The notes beneath the pieces are model-generated. The model was given only the letters and a program-made list of their open reading frames with translations, was not told the origin of the DNA and did no database searches. 64,000 nucleotides of DNA, from the NCBI GenBank assembly GCA_016709025.1, contig JADJEQ010000039.1, forward strand, positions 1-64,000, given 5' to 3'. A program made the position numbers and the translations under genes. The stretch comes from Bacteroidales bacterium (GTDB taxonomy: Bacteria; Bacteroidota; Bacteroidia; Bacteroidales; Lentimicrobiaceae). This document shows positions 8,313-18,004 of this stretch, in pieces. How positions within the stretch are numbered: position 1 is the first letter of the stretch; each line of letters starts with the position of its first letter.

Positions 8313-10634
8313 CTACTTTACCACAATTTTTATTGTTTCTGTTTGTTCGGTATCCGAAAGCCTGGCAATATAAACCCCGTTGACAACCCGGCTGCCACCC
8401 TGTCCGGTTAAATCCCAGCTTATTGTGTGACTACCCCTGCTTATGTTATTGCTGATCAGTTCCTTTACCAAACGGCCCTGCAGATCATACACAGCCAGTT
8501 GAACCTGGCCTGCTATTTCACTATTGAATGCTATCTCCACTTTATCGGTGGCCGGGTTGGGCCAAACGCTTAAATTGTTGTCTGTTTTGTTGAATGGCTT
8601 TTCCGCAATGCCCACCGGATCGGTAACCACATCCAGCACAGCCATACCCCTGCCCATGCAGCTCATCCACAACTCATAGCCACCTGTTGTTTCCCGTATT
8701 TTAATATCTTTTATATTGGCATTCGGCAGGCCACCCCATTGCGGTATACCTCCCGGAGAGGAAGGGAACACTTCGATGTTCACCCCATCGTACGATAAAA
8801 TTCCGGAAACGGTAGAAGGATATTCGGAACCATAAGCCATCCAGACTTTTCCGTCGGGGCTGATGGCCAGCGGAGAGAGATGCTCGCCCGGGAATGGCCA
8901 GCCCTCGTCGTACGACCAGGTGCGGTAGAGGCCGGTATTGGAATCGTAACGGATCAGCGTACTACCTGTGCTGGTGAACTGCGACCAGGTACCGGTCCAC
9001 ATAATGCCGTCGTTGTCAATGGCCAGTCCGGTAAACCAGGCTCCGCTGCCAGGGAAGTTCTCAATCGGGAGGCTCAGGGAGTTGACACCATCGGTACGAA
9101 GAATTTCATAGTCGGTGGAAGCCCAGATGGTGCCGGGTAAAGTCGGATCCGTTTTGATCAGGAGTCCCCAGCCAACGATCGGAACCGTTATCCATTCAGG
9201 AACACTTTCGTCGTAGTAGCGGATGTTGTAATATTCTCCGAGACTCCATATCCGCCCCTGGCTGTCTTCGGTAAATCCTTTCGAAGTCGTCATGTCGGCT
9301 TCCAATGCAAAATAGTTTGTTCCATCCCAGGCATGGATGCCATTGAAGGTCGGGTTGAATACCACATCTCCGTTCGAAGGCCTGGCATAAATGGCCTGTG
9401 TATTGTCGGCCTGGTAAGGAAAAGGATGGCCCAGACCATAGGTAAATTCATTAAATCCGGTCCACCGTGAACCATCGAACTTTTGAAAACCACCCACACC
9501 GGAGCCGGCGTTTCCGGTCATCCAGACATTGCCTTCTGTATCAAAGGAAAAATCCCCGACAAAATAGTCAATCTGGGAGGTATTGGTGATCCGGTAGCGT
9601 TGCCAGTTGCCTGTTACAACATCCCGTTTCGCAGCGCCACCTGTACCACATACCCATACATTTCCCTGCAGGTCTGTATCAACACTGCTGGTGAATTCAC
9701 CCGGACGCCAGGTACCGTAATTGTGCCAGGTGGTTCCGTCGAACTGCCAGGTTTCACCGGTAGTGGTCACCAGTAAGGCCTTTCCGTTTCCGTAAGCCTT
9801 GAAAGCATCGATGTAATAACTTACATTTTCATAAGGCGGCGTCGGGTAAACCCAGGTACCGTCGGGGCGCTGATACTCCAGTGTTTCCCAGTTACCATCG
9901 AACGACATGCGCACAGCCCAGAAATTTCCGGCATCGTCTACACAGTCCTTTCCGGGCAAACCGGCAACATCCCCGATCGCCTCAGGGGTATAGTAGGTAT
10001 ATTGATTGGTAAGGCTGTTGTAGGTATACACATAACCAAAATAGGTATCGGCAGACCATACAAGGTAACTGCCGTCGGGTTTGGGTTGAACTGCAATGCG
10101 CGTATTTGATCCTTCCCAGGTAGACCATTGGCTGGTTTTCGGATTGTAACGCACGAGCCCGCCACTGGTAAACCAGAGGGTGCTGTCAGGTGCCAGGTCA
10201 ACATCGTATGTAAAACCCTGCAAAGCGGAGTTTCCGGCATTGAACTGTTCGGCCCCGGCGATACCTGATTGCGGATTAAATTTCAGTGCTCCCGTAAAAT
10301 TGCCCATCCAGAGATTGTGATCATAATCTTCAACGATATCCATTATCTGGACATCGGCATTGTCGAATGAACCCAGGATGGGATAGTCGACGTTGGAGAA
10401 ATTGGTCCACAGGTTATCCTGTTCGTTGAATTTCGCGAACCCTCCTTCGCCCCAGTTGCCTGTATTTGCAGCGATATAAGGATATCCGCTTTCATCGACC
10501 CAAAGAGCAGTGGCGTTGTCGCCCTGTATGCCTGTGTTGCCGGGGCGGTAGTAACGCCATGAATACTCCGGTGCCTGGGAAAACAGGGCTACCGGTACAC
10601 AGATCATAAACAACAGGGTAAAGATATTTTTCAT
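8313..10634 (-). CDS. Secreted beta-propeller protein with type IX secretion (Por) C-terminal sorting domain
   Basis: The start is ATG 10634 (MKNIFTLLFMICVPVALFSQ, signal peptide); the longer frame from 10676 adds a non-signal leader. Residues about 25-680 are repeats of the two-component-regulator-propeller/PQQ-like type, recurring as DxxGNVWMTG, DSTLWFTSGGLVRYN, DGKVWMAYG. These indicate one or two beta propellers. The C-terminus (about 690-773) has LSVWPNPATDKVEI, YDLQGRLV, GVYIARL and the basic IKIVVK end of a T9SS type A sorting domain. Expected on the cell surface or secreted. Substrate unknown. Ends with TAG. Confidence 0.8.
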   Translation of the reverse strand: MKNIFTLLFMICVPVALFSQAPEYSWRYYRPGNTGIQGDNATALWVDESGYPYIAANTGNWGEGGFAKFNEQDNLWTNFSNVDYPILGSFDNADVQIMDIVEDYDHNLWMGNFTGALKFNPQSGIAGAEQFNAGNSALQGFTYDVDLAPDSTLWFTSGGLVRYNPKTSQWSTWEGSNTRIAVQPKPDGSYLVWSADTYFGYVYTYNSLTNQYTYYTPEAIGDVAGLPGKDCVDDAGNFWAVRMSFDGNWETLEYQRPDGTWVYPTPPYENVSYYIDAFKAYGNGKALLVTTTGETWQFDGTTWHNYGTWRPGEFTSSVDTDLQGNVWVCGTGGAAKRDVVTGNWQRYRITNTSQIDYFVGDFSFDTEGNVWMTGNAGSGVGGFQKFDGSRWTGFNEFTYGLGHPFPYQADNTQAIYARPSNGDVVFNPTFNGIHAWDGTNYFALEADMTTSKGFTEDSQGRIWSLGEYYNIRYYDESVPEWITVPIVGWGLLIKTDPTLPGTIWASTDYEILRTDGVNSLSLPIENFPGSGAWFTGLAIDNDGIMWTGTWSQFTSTGSTLIRYDSNTGLYRTWSYDEGWPFPGEHLSPLAISPDGKVWMAYGSEYPSTVSGILSYDGVNIEVFPSSPGGIPQWGGLPNANIKDIKIRETTGGYELWMSCMGRGMAVLDVVTDPVGIAEKPFNKTDNNLSVWPNPATDKVEIAFNSEIAGQVQLAVYDLQGRLVKELISNNISRGSHTISWDLTGQGGSRVVNGVYIARLSDTEQTETIKIVVK

Positions 10635-11070
10635 GGTGATATGGTTTATGGATGTTTGTAGATTTTCTGCAAACATACCAGGTGCTGATGTTTTTACGAA
10701 CTACAATGTGCCCGGCTGGAATTAACCGGTGATAAACGGGAAAATACAGTGTCTGAATAAACACGGGATGCCGTATAAAGTTGGAAAGCAGGATTGGATT
10801 TGTACCCTCCCCCCGCCCTCCCTCTTATCAGGGAGGGAGCTTAATCCTACTATAATTCAATTATTGGTGTCCAGGTTAAATATTTGAAAATTCCTCACTT
10901 CGTTCGGAATGACGAGGCTTACAGGTATTATGAAAGAATAGAGGGGGTAAAATACCATGAAGGCGGCACCTGAACTATTTTCCTCCCCGTTTTCTGAATT
11001 CCGGAATTGTAGCATATATTTGTAGGAGATCATTCAGCAGGCCAGGCGATAGTATCGTCCACAACTTAAG
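10635..11070. other. Intergenic region with REP-like elements
   Basis: No gene. Contains CCCTCCCT/AGGGAGGG arms at 10816-10837 and, at 10890-10916, the ATTCCTCACTTCGTTCGGAA-type palindromic repeat often seen scattered through Bacteroidota genomes, followed by the promoter of the S41 peptidase. Confidence 0.5.
10991..11022 (+). promoter_or_regulatory. Bacteroidota-type promoter of the S41 peptidase
   Basis: TATATTTG at 11015-11022 fits the -7 consensus TAnnTTTG exactly. TTTC at 10991-10994, 20 bases upstream, is a weak -33 TTTG. The start codon is 49 bases downstream. Confidence 0.45.
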
Positions 11071-12543
11071 ATGTTTCAAAGTTATCAGGATTCAATTGTC
11101 AGATCATTCTGGATTCTTATCTTCCTCCCCGTAACCCTTTATTCCCAGGTACTCACTTTCACTCCCGCGCAAATGCGTGCCGACCTTGAATACATGAATC
11201 GGTATCTCCGGAAATGGCATCCATCCTATTATACCTACACCCCTGAACAGGAAATGAATGACTTCTATAAAGCACTCAGCGACAGTTGTTACGATACTTT
11301 AACACTCAACCAGTTCAGGACAAGACTCCGGCAGGCAGTGAATAAAGTGGGGTGCGGACATATGAACGTATTGAACCCTGACATTTACAATCCCGCGGTT
11401 CCGCCCGAACTGATCCCGCTGGATGTGTGGATTACCGGAGAGCGGCTCTATGTGCGTAAATACCGCGGTGTAGATAGCCTGCTGAGCCAGGGTGATGAAA
11501 TATTGAGCATCAATGGCATTTCTGCTGCTGATATCCTAAAAAGGACAACAGAGTTGGTTATTACCGACGGCTACAACGCAACACATAAGATTTCCGGAGT
11601 GCAGCATCTCTTTCCGATTTATTATTACTATGTTTTCGGACCAACTACCGGATTTCAGATTGAACGCAAGTCCACCACCGGTGAAACAGCGAAGGTAGAA
11701 TTCGCACCGGTTCCGCAGACGAATAAGCCGGAACTTAACCCGGGGAATCCGGTCGATTCTACCAGAATTCTGATACAGGGCAATGGTCTTGCTCTGTATT
11801 CAATGGATTCTGTGATGAATGCTGCCCTGATTGACATCGACAGATTCCAGGGAAAGAAACACAGGCAGAGTTACCGGCAAATGTTCAGATATCTGAGATT
11901 GAACGACATTGACCACCTGGTGGTTGATTTGAGGAACAATGGAGGTGGAGGTGTTTTTAAGGGAAATAATTTCCTGGCCTACATGCTCCGGCCTGCTATC
12001 AGGGGATTAAACATCTCAAGGCAACCCAACCTGACCGCGTTCAATCTGAAGTTTAAAACGGGCTTCATGACAAGAATAACCCCAATACTCTTCATGCTGA
12101 ATCCTTTACAATATCCGGGTTCTGGTGGATGGCATCATTTTTTCCCATTTTTCAGGAAAGGGCGCAACCATTTTAACGGGCGGATTTATGTACTCGCCAA
12201 TGGTGGCACCTTTTCAATGGCCAGTTATACCACGACTTACCTCAAACACAAGCGCGATGCCATTGTAATTGGTGAAGAAACGGGTGGTGGAGAAGCCGGA
12301 TCACGGGGAATGGTTGGTGGTGATATCCTGCTCCCCAATACCGGTCTGAAGATCATGCTGAATGTATACCAGGTCAGGCACAACCTCAAAACAGAGGATA
12401 CCGGACATGGCGTAATGCCCGACTATCCTGTAAAATATAACATCGAAGATCACCTGCAGCAGAAAGACCTTGAAATGGAAGTTGTCAGGAAACTGATTCA
12501 AAATAACCAGCAACTTTCTCAGACAGCAGAATCAAATAATTGA
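11071..12543 (+). CDS. S41-family (C-terminal-processing-like) peptidase, exported
   Basis: 490 codons. Hydrophobic N-terminus (SFWILIFLPVTLYSQ) acts as signal peptide or anchor. Residues about 35-105 form the N-terminal helical part with the characteristic VGCGHMNV. A PDZ-like segment follows (LLSQGDEILSINGISAADIL, about 143-163). The S41 fold is at about 245-470, with VVDLRNNGGGG, the nucleophile-containing ANGGTFSMASY (Ser near 382) and IGEETGGGEAG. Serine peptidases of this family degrade or process periplasmic proteins. The GGTFS(M)A and EETGG boxes look intact. Followed after 69 bases by a secreted protein, possibly co-transcribed. Confidence 0.8.
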   Translation: MFQSYQDSIVRSFWILIFLPVTLYSQVLTFTPAQMRADLEYMNRYLRKWHPSYYTYTPEQEMNDFYKALSDSCYDTLTLNQFRTRLRQAVNKVGCGHMNVLNPDIYNPAVPPELIPLDVWITGERLYVRKYRGVDSLLSQGDEILSINGISAADILKRTTELVITDGYNATHKISGVQHLFPIYYYYVFGPTTGFQIERKSTTGETAKVEFAPVPQTNKPELNPGNPVDSTRILIQGNGLALYSMDSVMNAALIDIDRFQGKKHRQSYRQMFRYLRLNDIDHLVVDLRNNGGGGVFKGNNFLAYMLRPAIRGLNISRQPNLTAFNLKFKTGFMTRITPILFMLNPLQYPGSGGWHHFFPFFRKGRNHFNGRIYVLANGGTFSMASYTTTYLKHKRDAIVIGEETGGGEAGSRGMVGGDILLPNTGLKIMLNVYQVRHNLKTEDTGHGVMPDYPVKYNIEDHLQQKDLEMEVVRKLIQNNQQLSQTAESNN

Positions 12544-12612
12544 ATTTGCCGGATAATAATTTGATTGACATTCATATACATGCAGAAAGCAAGTTAAACC
12601 AAATCATATCGT

Positions 12613-13233
12613 ATGAGAACTTTATCAATGATTATAATTGCACTGTCAGGGTGTCTTTACAGTGCGGGACAATCGGTTTCATCCGCAGATAAACTGATTC
12701 CATGGCAGTATGTTAACCAGACAGTCAGCAAAGCCAGTAAAATGGTCATGGGAATGGAATCCAATGTAACTGTAACCCTGGTTGCACAACTGAATGATTA
12801 TAATGCCTGCCGGACGGATTCATACGATGGCAGGCTTGATGCCGAAGTACGCTGGTACAATTCAGCCGATGAAACCGGTGTATTCATGCTGAATATGCTG
12901 AAAGACATGAATGGCATTGAACAGGAAAAAGAAAACTTCAGACAGCAAAGCGGATTTGAACCGGAATTAGTTAAAGAATTGGAATGGATGGGTGGTACGC
13001 TTTGGTTTACAGAGAATAAGAATGCATGCGTAAATGAAATTTCCGGCCCGACCGGGGTAACACGGTACATCACACGGGCAAGGTTCTTCCTGTTCAATGG
13101 TACAGCAATGATAAAAATTAAAATTGAAGGCCAGAACAATAGCGAAAAAACCAAGGAGATACTGGCCAAAACACTGGAATTGGTGAATGGCTTTGATTTT
13201 TCTTCGTTAAAGAATGTCGTGGGTTCTGAATAA
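12613..13233 (+). CDS. Secreted hypothetical protein
   Basis: 206 codons from ATG 12613 with a signal peptide (MRTLSMIIIALSGCLYSAGQ). The mature protein of about 186 residues contains several Asn/Glu-rich helices and two Cys. It is reminiscent of small periplasmic proteins that follow peptidases, but no known domain is recognisable. Same strand as and close to the S41 peptidase. Confidence 0.6.
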   Translation: MRTLSMIIIALSGCLYSAGQSVSSADKLIPWQYVNQTVSKASKMVMGMESNVTVTLVAQLNDYNACRTDSYDGRLDAEVRWYNSADETGVFMLNMLKDMNGIEQEKENFRQQSGFEPELVKELEWMGGTLWFTENKNACVNEISGPTGVTRYITRARFFLFNGTAMIKIKIEGQNNSEKTKEILAKTLELVNGFDFSSLKNVVGSE

Positions 13234-13418
13234 TTGTTTCTGAACAGCATATCCCATGAATTTTTGCTTTTATTCACTTCAGGGCTGAAAAATGTCTTAC
13301 TTTTATACATTGATTCAGCTACAGGCTGAACATTTCCCGGAGCACCTCAGGCTCATTGAGCAAACTGATGCTTTTTATAAGTTATCGACTCTTAATCAAA
13401 AAATTAAATCATTATTCC

Positions 13419-13823
13419 ATGAAAAACCGGTTTTTATGTCCATCGTGCAGGTCGGATCTTAAGATTAAAAATTCAGTCATATTCTCAGCCCGTACTGAAA
13501 AGGGCATCAATGGTCTGGTATTATTCAGCCCTGAGCTTGGTAATTACTCTATTCTGCATGTGCCGGCATTCACCTATACTGAGGGTGAGCACATTGACTT
13601 CTATTGCCCGGTCTGCCATGCCAACCTGGGAGTTCCCGAAATCGGAAAGGACCTGGCAGAAGTTATTATGATGGATGAGAAGAAGGTGGAGTATAATATT
13701 ATTTTCTCTGAAATCGCAGGAAAACAGTGCACCATCAAGATGAAGGAGAAAACAATTATAGAATCATACGGTGAAGATGCCGGTGAGTTTTCTAACTTCT
13801 GGGGAGAAGGGCCAAGGTATTGA
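13419..13823 (+). CDS. Zinc-ribbon hypothetical protein
   Basis: The start is ATG 13419 (MKNRFLCPSCRSDLK). The frame is open further upstream only through a TTG. Two CxxC pairs, CPSC at residues 7-10 and CPVC about 60 residues on, can hold one zinc ion. The central strand-rich part and the GEDAGEFSNFW tail are unassigned. Probably cytoplasmic. Single gene ended by the hairpin at 13861. Confidence 0.6.
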   Translation: MKNRFLCPSCRSDLKIKNSVIFSARTEKGINGLVLFSPELGNYSILHVPAFTYTEGEHIDFYCPVCHANLGVPEIGKDLAEVIMMDEKKVEYNIIFSEIAGKQCTIKMKEKTIIESYGEDAGEFSNFWGEGPRY

Positions 13824-13860
13824 TTATTTCGCTTTTCTGATTTTGCAGAATGAAAAATTT

Positions 13861-13886
13861 GGGGAGGTAATCAGCCTCCCCGTTTT
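13861..13886 (+). terminator. Intrinsic terminator after the zinc-ribbon gene
   Basis: GGGGAGG / TAATCAG / CCTCCCC gives a perfect 7-bp G:C stem followed by GTTTT, 38 bases past the stop at 13823. Confidence 0.65.
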
Positions 13887-13919
13887 CAAATACGAAATAG
13901 CATTCATCTCAGTATGTAA

Positions 13920-14141
13920 GTGACTTCATTTGCTTTCATAAACGATAAACTGATGTTTCATTGCGTTTTCGCCTGGCAACAAACCTGTTCAGCATTTTCT
14001 GTTTCAAAAACCGATGTAAAAAAAATATGTAAATACATCCTGAATCAGCCGGTTCACCATAAAATCCATACTTTTGATGAGGAATACCTTGAATTTATCC
14101 GGCTCTATCAGCAAACCATCAATCCGAAAGAATCAGCATGA
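13920..14141 (+). pseudogene. C-terminal remnant of a REP-associated tyrosine transposase (RAYT / IS200-like Y1)
   Basis: The frame encodes FAWQQTCSAFSVSKTDVKKI and KYILNQPVHHKIHTFDEEYL. This is the conserved end of RAYT/Y1_Tnp transposases, in which the tyrosine-bearing helix precedes the A-F-S-V-S segment and a YI-NQ-HH-F-EEY-F tail follows. The N-terminal two thirds, including the HuH metal-binding motif, are missing, so it is inactive. No start is credible. Its TGA overlaps the ATG of the next gene. Fits with the REP-like palindromes around 4.65, 7.24, 8.17, 10.8 and 45.7 kb. Confidence 0.65.
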
Positions 14142-17056
14142 TCCCCGTTAATAAATGGAATGAACTCCGTACCAGGCTGAAAGGCGACCTTTTTACCGGT
14201 GACAGCATGCGTATTTTATATGCGACCGATGCATCCGCTTACCGCGAGCTACCCGCTGCCGTTTGCCGGCCCAAAGATGAAGATGATCTGAAGGAACTGA
14301 TTGCTTTTTCTGTAAAGACGAAACTCCCGCTGATTCCGCGAACCGCCGGTACTTCTCTGGCCGGGCAGGTAGTTGGGAACGGGCTGGTTGCCGATGTATC
14401 AAAGTATATGACCAGGGTGCTTGAACTCAATGTTGAAGAACACTGGGTCAGGGTTCAGCCGGGGGTGGTCCTCGACGAACTCAATAAAATGCTGGAGCCG
14501 CATGGCCTCTTTTTCGGACCTGAGACATCAACGTCCAACCGATGTATGGTGGGAGGAATGGTTGGCAACAACTCCTGCGGTTCTCATTCCCTGGTTTACG
14601 GAAGCACCCGCGACCATACCCTGGAGATCAAAGCGTTGCTGAGCGATGGCTCTGAAGCTGTTTTCGGTCCACTTAGCAGTATGGATTTCAGCCGGAAATG
14701 TGAATTGCAGAACCTCGAAGGCAGTCTGTACCGCTCGGTCAGGGAAATGTTGATAAACCCGGCAAACCAGGATGAAATCAGGGCCCAGTATCCCGATCCT
14801 GAGATTGAAAGACGGAACACAGGTTATGCATTGGACCTATTGCTTGAGTCGGAACCTTTTACACCGGGCAAACCGGAGTTTAATTTCTGCAGGCTGCTGG
14901 CCGGCTCCGAAGGCACTCTGGCTTTCAGCACCGAAATCAAATTAAACCTGGTTCCCCTCCCACCCAAAGAAAAAGCGCTGATCTGCATCCACTGCCAAAC
15001 GCTCGAGGATGCCTTTAAAGGCAACCTGGTGGCACTCAGGCACAAGCCGGTGGCCGTTGAGTTGATCGATAACTATATTCTTGAGCGCACCAAGGGCAAT
15101 ATCGAACAGCGGAAAAACCGGTTCTTTATTCAGGGGGAACCGGCAGCCATACTGGTTGTTGAACTGGCGCTCGATTCGCGCGAAGCCATTGATTTACTGG
15201 CAGCTGAACTGGAAGCAGATATGCGGCAAGAGGGCTTTGGATACCATTTTCCGGTTGTTTATGGAGGCGACATCAATAAGGTATGGGCTCTGCGCAAAGC
15301 CGGCCTTGGACTGCTTTCGAACGTGCCCGGCGATAAAAAACCTGTAGCCGTAATCGAGGATACCGCCGTGAACCCGGCAGTATTGCCCGATTACATGACC
15401 GATTTCAGGGCTATGCTGGCAGAACTGGGACTCGATTGCGTTTTCTATGCACACATCGCGACCGGAGAACTCCATCTGAGGCCGGTGCTCGATCTGAAAG
15501 ATCCCAAAGATGTTGAACTATTTCATACGGTGGCTCTAGAAACGGCCCGACTGGTAAAGAAGTATCGTGGCTCGCTCAGTGGCGAGCATGGCGATGGCAG
15601 ACTACGTGGGGAGTTTATCCCGCTGATGCTGGGCGACCATAACTATGCGTTGCTGAAAGAGCTGAAAACAACCTGGGATCCCCAGGGTATTTTCAATCCC
15701 GGTAAGATAACCGATACCCCTGTTATGAATGCCAGCCTTCGCTATGAACCGGGTGTGAAGACAAAGGAGATCGACACCATTTTCGATTTCTCGGAAAGTC
15801 TTGGCATAGTCAGGGCTGCCGAGCAGTGCAACGGATCGGGCGATTGCCGCAAATCGGAGCAGTTTGCCGGCACCATGTGCCCCAGCTTCCAGGCTACCCG
15901 CGATGAAAACACCACTACCCGCGCCAGAGCCAATATTCTCAGAGAATTTCTTACCCGGTCAGAAAAAACCAATCCCTTCGACCATCAGGAAATCTATGAG
16001 ATCATGGACCTTTGCCTCTCCTGCAAGGGATGCAAATCGGAATGCCCGTCGAACGTGGATATTGCAAAGTACAAAGCAGAATTCCTGCAACACTATTACG
16101 ATGCCAACGGGGTGCCTTTACGGGCCAGGATGATCGCCTGGATCACCAGTTTTAACAAACTGGGAAGCATTCTTCCGGCATTTTATAACTTCTTCCTGAA
16201 AAACCCTTTCCTTTCGGGAATGATGAAAAAAACGCTGGGATTTGCTCCGGAACGTTCCATTCCATTATTATACAAGACCACGCTCAGGTCGTGGCAACGA
16301 AAAAACAATGAGAACCCGGCTGGAGGCAGGCTGGTCTATTTGTTTGCCGATGAGTTCACCAACTACAACGATGTGGAGGTTGGCATCAGGGCCATTCAGG
16401 CGTTGAACAAACTGGGCTACCGGGTTGAAATTCCCGGTGCGACTGAGAGCGGCAGGACATTCCTGAGCAAAGGATTAACCCGGAAAGCAAAGAAGATAGC
16501 TGAGAAAAATATAGGGCTGCTTGCGTCACTGATCACGGATGAAGCCCCAATGATTGGCATTGAACCCTCAGCCATCCTCACTTTTCGTGATGAATACATT
16601 GATCTTACCCAGGGATCACTCAAAGAAAAAGCCATCGGGCTTGCGAAAAACTGTCTTTTGTTTGATGATTTTATCATGCGCGAAGTGAATGACGGACGCA
16701 TCAACAAGGCACAGTTTACATCTGATCAGCGCAGCATCAGACTCCATGGACACTGTCACCAGAAATCGCTGGCTTCCACCGCTTCAACAAAGCAAATGCT
16801 TACCCTGCCGGCCAATTACCGGGTTGATGAAATAAAATCGGGTTGTTGCGGCATGGCCGGTTCATTTGGTTATGAGGCTGAACACTATGAGGTTTCGATG
16901 AAGGTGGGTGAGTTGGTGTTGTTCCCAGAGGTCAGAAAGACAGCTGCTGATACAACCATTGCCGCCCCCGGCACCAGTTGCCGTCATCAGATTATGGATG
17001 GAACCGGAAGAAAAGCGCTGCATCCTGTGGAGGTATTCTGGGAAAGCCTGATCTGA
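14138..17056 (+). CDS. FAD-binding and Fe-S-binding oxidoreductase (GlcD-GlcF / D-lactate dehydrogenase-like fusion)
   Basis: 972 codons, a full-length fusion. Residues about 35-200 form the PCMH-type FAD domain (PRTAGTSLAGQVVG, MVGNNSCGSHSLVYG). Residues about 240-520 are the FAD-oxidase C-terminal domain with HIATGELHLRP and SGEHGDGRLRGEF. Residues about 560-680 carry two 4Fe-4S cysteine sets (CNGSGDCRK...MCPSF, CLSCKGCKSECPS). Two CCG heterodisulfide-reductase-like domains follow, with HGHCHQKSL and GCCGMAGSFGYE. Such enzymes oxidise D-lactate, glycolate or other D-2-hydroxy acids and pass electrons to quinone at the membrane. Substrate cannot be fixed from sequence. Good codon pattern, no frame damage. 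Confidence 0.85.
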   Translation: MIPVNKWNELRTRLKGDLFTGDSMRILYATDASAYRELPAAVCRPKDEDDLKELIAFSVKTKLPLIPRTAGTSLAGQVVGNGLVADVSKYMTRVLELNVEEHWVRVQPGVVLDELNKMLEPHGLFFGPETSTSNRCMVGGMVGNNSCGSHSLVYGSTRDHTLEIKALLSDGSEAVFGPLSSMDFSRKCELQNLEGSLYRSVREMLINPANQDEIRAQYPDPEIERRNTGYALDLLLESEPFTPGKPEFNFCRLLAGSEGTLAFSTEIKLNLVPLPPKEKALICIHCQTLEDAFKGNLVALRHKPVAVELIDNYILERTKGNIEQRKNRFFIQGEPAAILVVELALDSREAIDLLAAELEADMRQEGFGYHFPVVYGGDINKVWALRKAGLGLLSNVPGDKKPVAVIEDTAVNPAVLPDYMTDFRAMLAELGLDCVFYAHIATGELHLRPVLDLKDPKDVELFHTVALETARLVKKYRGSLSGEHGDGRLRGEFIPLMLGDHNYALLKELKTTWDPQGIFNPGKITDTPVMNASLRYEPGVKTKEIDTIFDFSESLGIVRAAEQCNGSGDCRKSEQFAGTMCPSFQATRDENTTTRARANILREFLTRSEKTNPFDHQEIYEIMDLCLSCKGCKSECPSNVDIAKYKAEFLQHYYDANGVPLRARMIAWITSFNKLGSILPAFYNFFLKNPFLSGMMKKTLGFAPERSIPLLYKTTLRSWQRKNNENPAGGRLVYLFADEFTNYNDVEVGIRAIQALNKLGYRVEIPGATESGRTFLSKGLTRKAKKIAEKNIGLLASLITDEAPMIGIEPSAILTFRDEYIDLTQGSLKEKAIGLAKNCLLFDDFIMREVNDGRINKAQFTSDQRSIRLHGHCHQKSLASTASTKQMLTLPANYRVDEIKSGCCGMAGSFGYEAEHYEVSMKVGELVLFPEVRKTAADTTIAAPGTSCRHQIMDGTGRKALHPVEVFWESLI

Positions 17057-17187
17057 TTGCAGATTTTTGATTGCAGTTTTACGATTGCAAGGAAAAGCTC
17101 AAAGTCTAAAGTTTAAAGTCTAAAGTAGAATTGGTTTGTAATATTCGGCCTGCGAAAACAGGTGAATAAAGCTCAAAGTCTAAAGCT
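17057..17187. repeat. CTCAAAGTCTAAAGT word array
   Basis: AAAGTCTAAAGTTTAAAGTC and GCTCAAAGTCTAAAG units repeat several times between the oxidoreductase stop and the inverted repeat. No gene visible. Confidence 0.5.
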
Positions 17188-17288
17188 CAAAGTCTAAAGT
17201 AAGATTCGATTTTAATATTCGGCATGAAAAACTTTCCTCAACACTACGTATACTAAAAAAAACTACCCTTAGCGTCTTCGCTAAGGGT
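17188..17288 (-). repeat. Dispersed inverted repeat, copy 2 (partner 4382-4481)
   Basis: Reverse complement of the 4.4-kb copy, including the same hairpin (17267-17288). The flanking CAGAAGTTTGAGAA core of the repeat family is also present in reverse at about 17403-17418, so the element has been split by the G/C homopolymer block between. Confidence 0.7.
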
Positions 17289-17402
17289 CCCCACCCCCCC
17301 CCCCCCGGGGGGGGGGGGGGGGGGGGGGGCCCCCTCCAAAGGGGGGGGGGGCCCTTTTTCCCCCCCCCGGGGGGGGGGGGGGAGGGGCCGGGGGGGGGGG
17401 GC
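17289..17402. other. G/C homopolymer block (probable sequencing or assembly artefact)
   Basis: Almost pure runs of C and G over about 114 bases, including single G-runs of over 20, in a genome of moderate GC. The block splits the dispersed repeat family precisely between its two halves. A shorter G-run occurs at about 4509-4523 near the other copy. No coding meaning; the ORF read through it on the minus strand is spurious. Confidence 0.7.
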
Positions 17403-17443
17403 GTTCTCAAACTTCTGCTCACAAGGGTTTGGAATGTCTGTTA

Positions 17444-17857
17444 CTACTGCGATTCATTGAAAGCAACACTCATTAGTTTAAGGGTAAGTTCCTCCCGGCT
17501 GAGTGATATAAGTTTCCATTTGTAGTCGGATGTTCCTCCCCAGTATCCGACTGAGGCTGAAATAACTGAATCATTTACAGTATAGGACCCATTGTAATCC
17601 GCGTAAGTTATGGGCGGTGTTCCGCAAAATCCTGCATTTTTGTGTTCAACCAGGCTGCCGTTACTCAGAAAATAGATCCCAGGGCCATCATTAAATGAGT
17701 CTGCCCTTTCGTAAATTACAAGAGAATCGCTGTATTGCGGGTTGATCCAGAATCCGGTAAGATCTGCTGGAATGGTATCAACGGGTTCTTTTTCCTTTTC
17801 GCACGATACCAGCCAGAGTGTAAGGCCAAGGGAAAGCAGCACTATAAATATTTTCAT
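17444..17857 (-). CDS. Small SPII lipoprotein
   Basis: The start is placed at ATG 17857 (MKIFIVLLSLGLTLWLVSC); the frame also contains an ATG at 17875. A clear lipobox LVSC is followed by an acidic linker (EKEKEPVDTIP). The roughly 115-residue mature domain begins with LTGFWINPQYSDSL and looks like a lipocalin-type small beta barrel found in Bacteroidota lipoproteins. Function unknown. Likely anchored in the inner leaflet of the outer membrane. Confidence 0.65.
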   Translation of the reverse strand: MKIFIVLLSLGLTLWLVSCEKEKEPVDTIPADLTGFWINPQYSDSLVIYERADSFNDGPGIYFLSNGSLVEHKNAGFCGTPPITYADYNGSYTVNDSVISASVGYWGGTSDYKWKLISLSREELTLKLMSVAFNESQ

Positions 17858-18004
17858 AAATCCTGATTTTTCCAATAGACGGATATTTCCCTGAATGGTT
17901 GCATAGACGAACTTCTGACTGATCTTTCACATTGTGGTAAAGGGCCAGATGAGGAATTGTTTAAATTTTGATTCCTTTTTCAACTGGTCCAACCTGATTA
18001 ATAC

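Noticed and set aside
17180..17422. Minus-strand ORF through the G/C block
   Set aside because: Proline/glycine runs come from homopolymers and no protein family fits.
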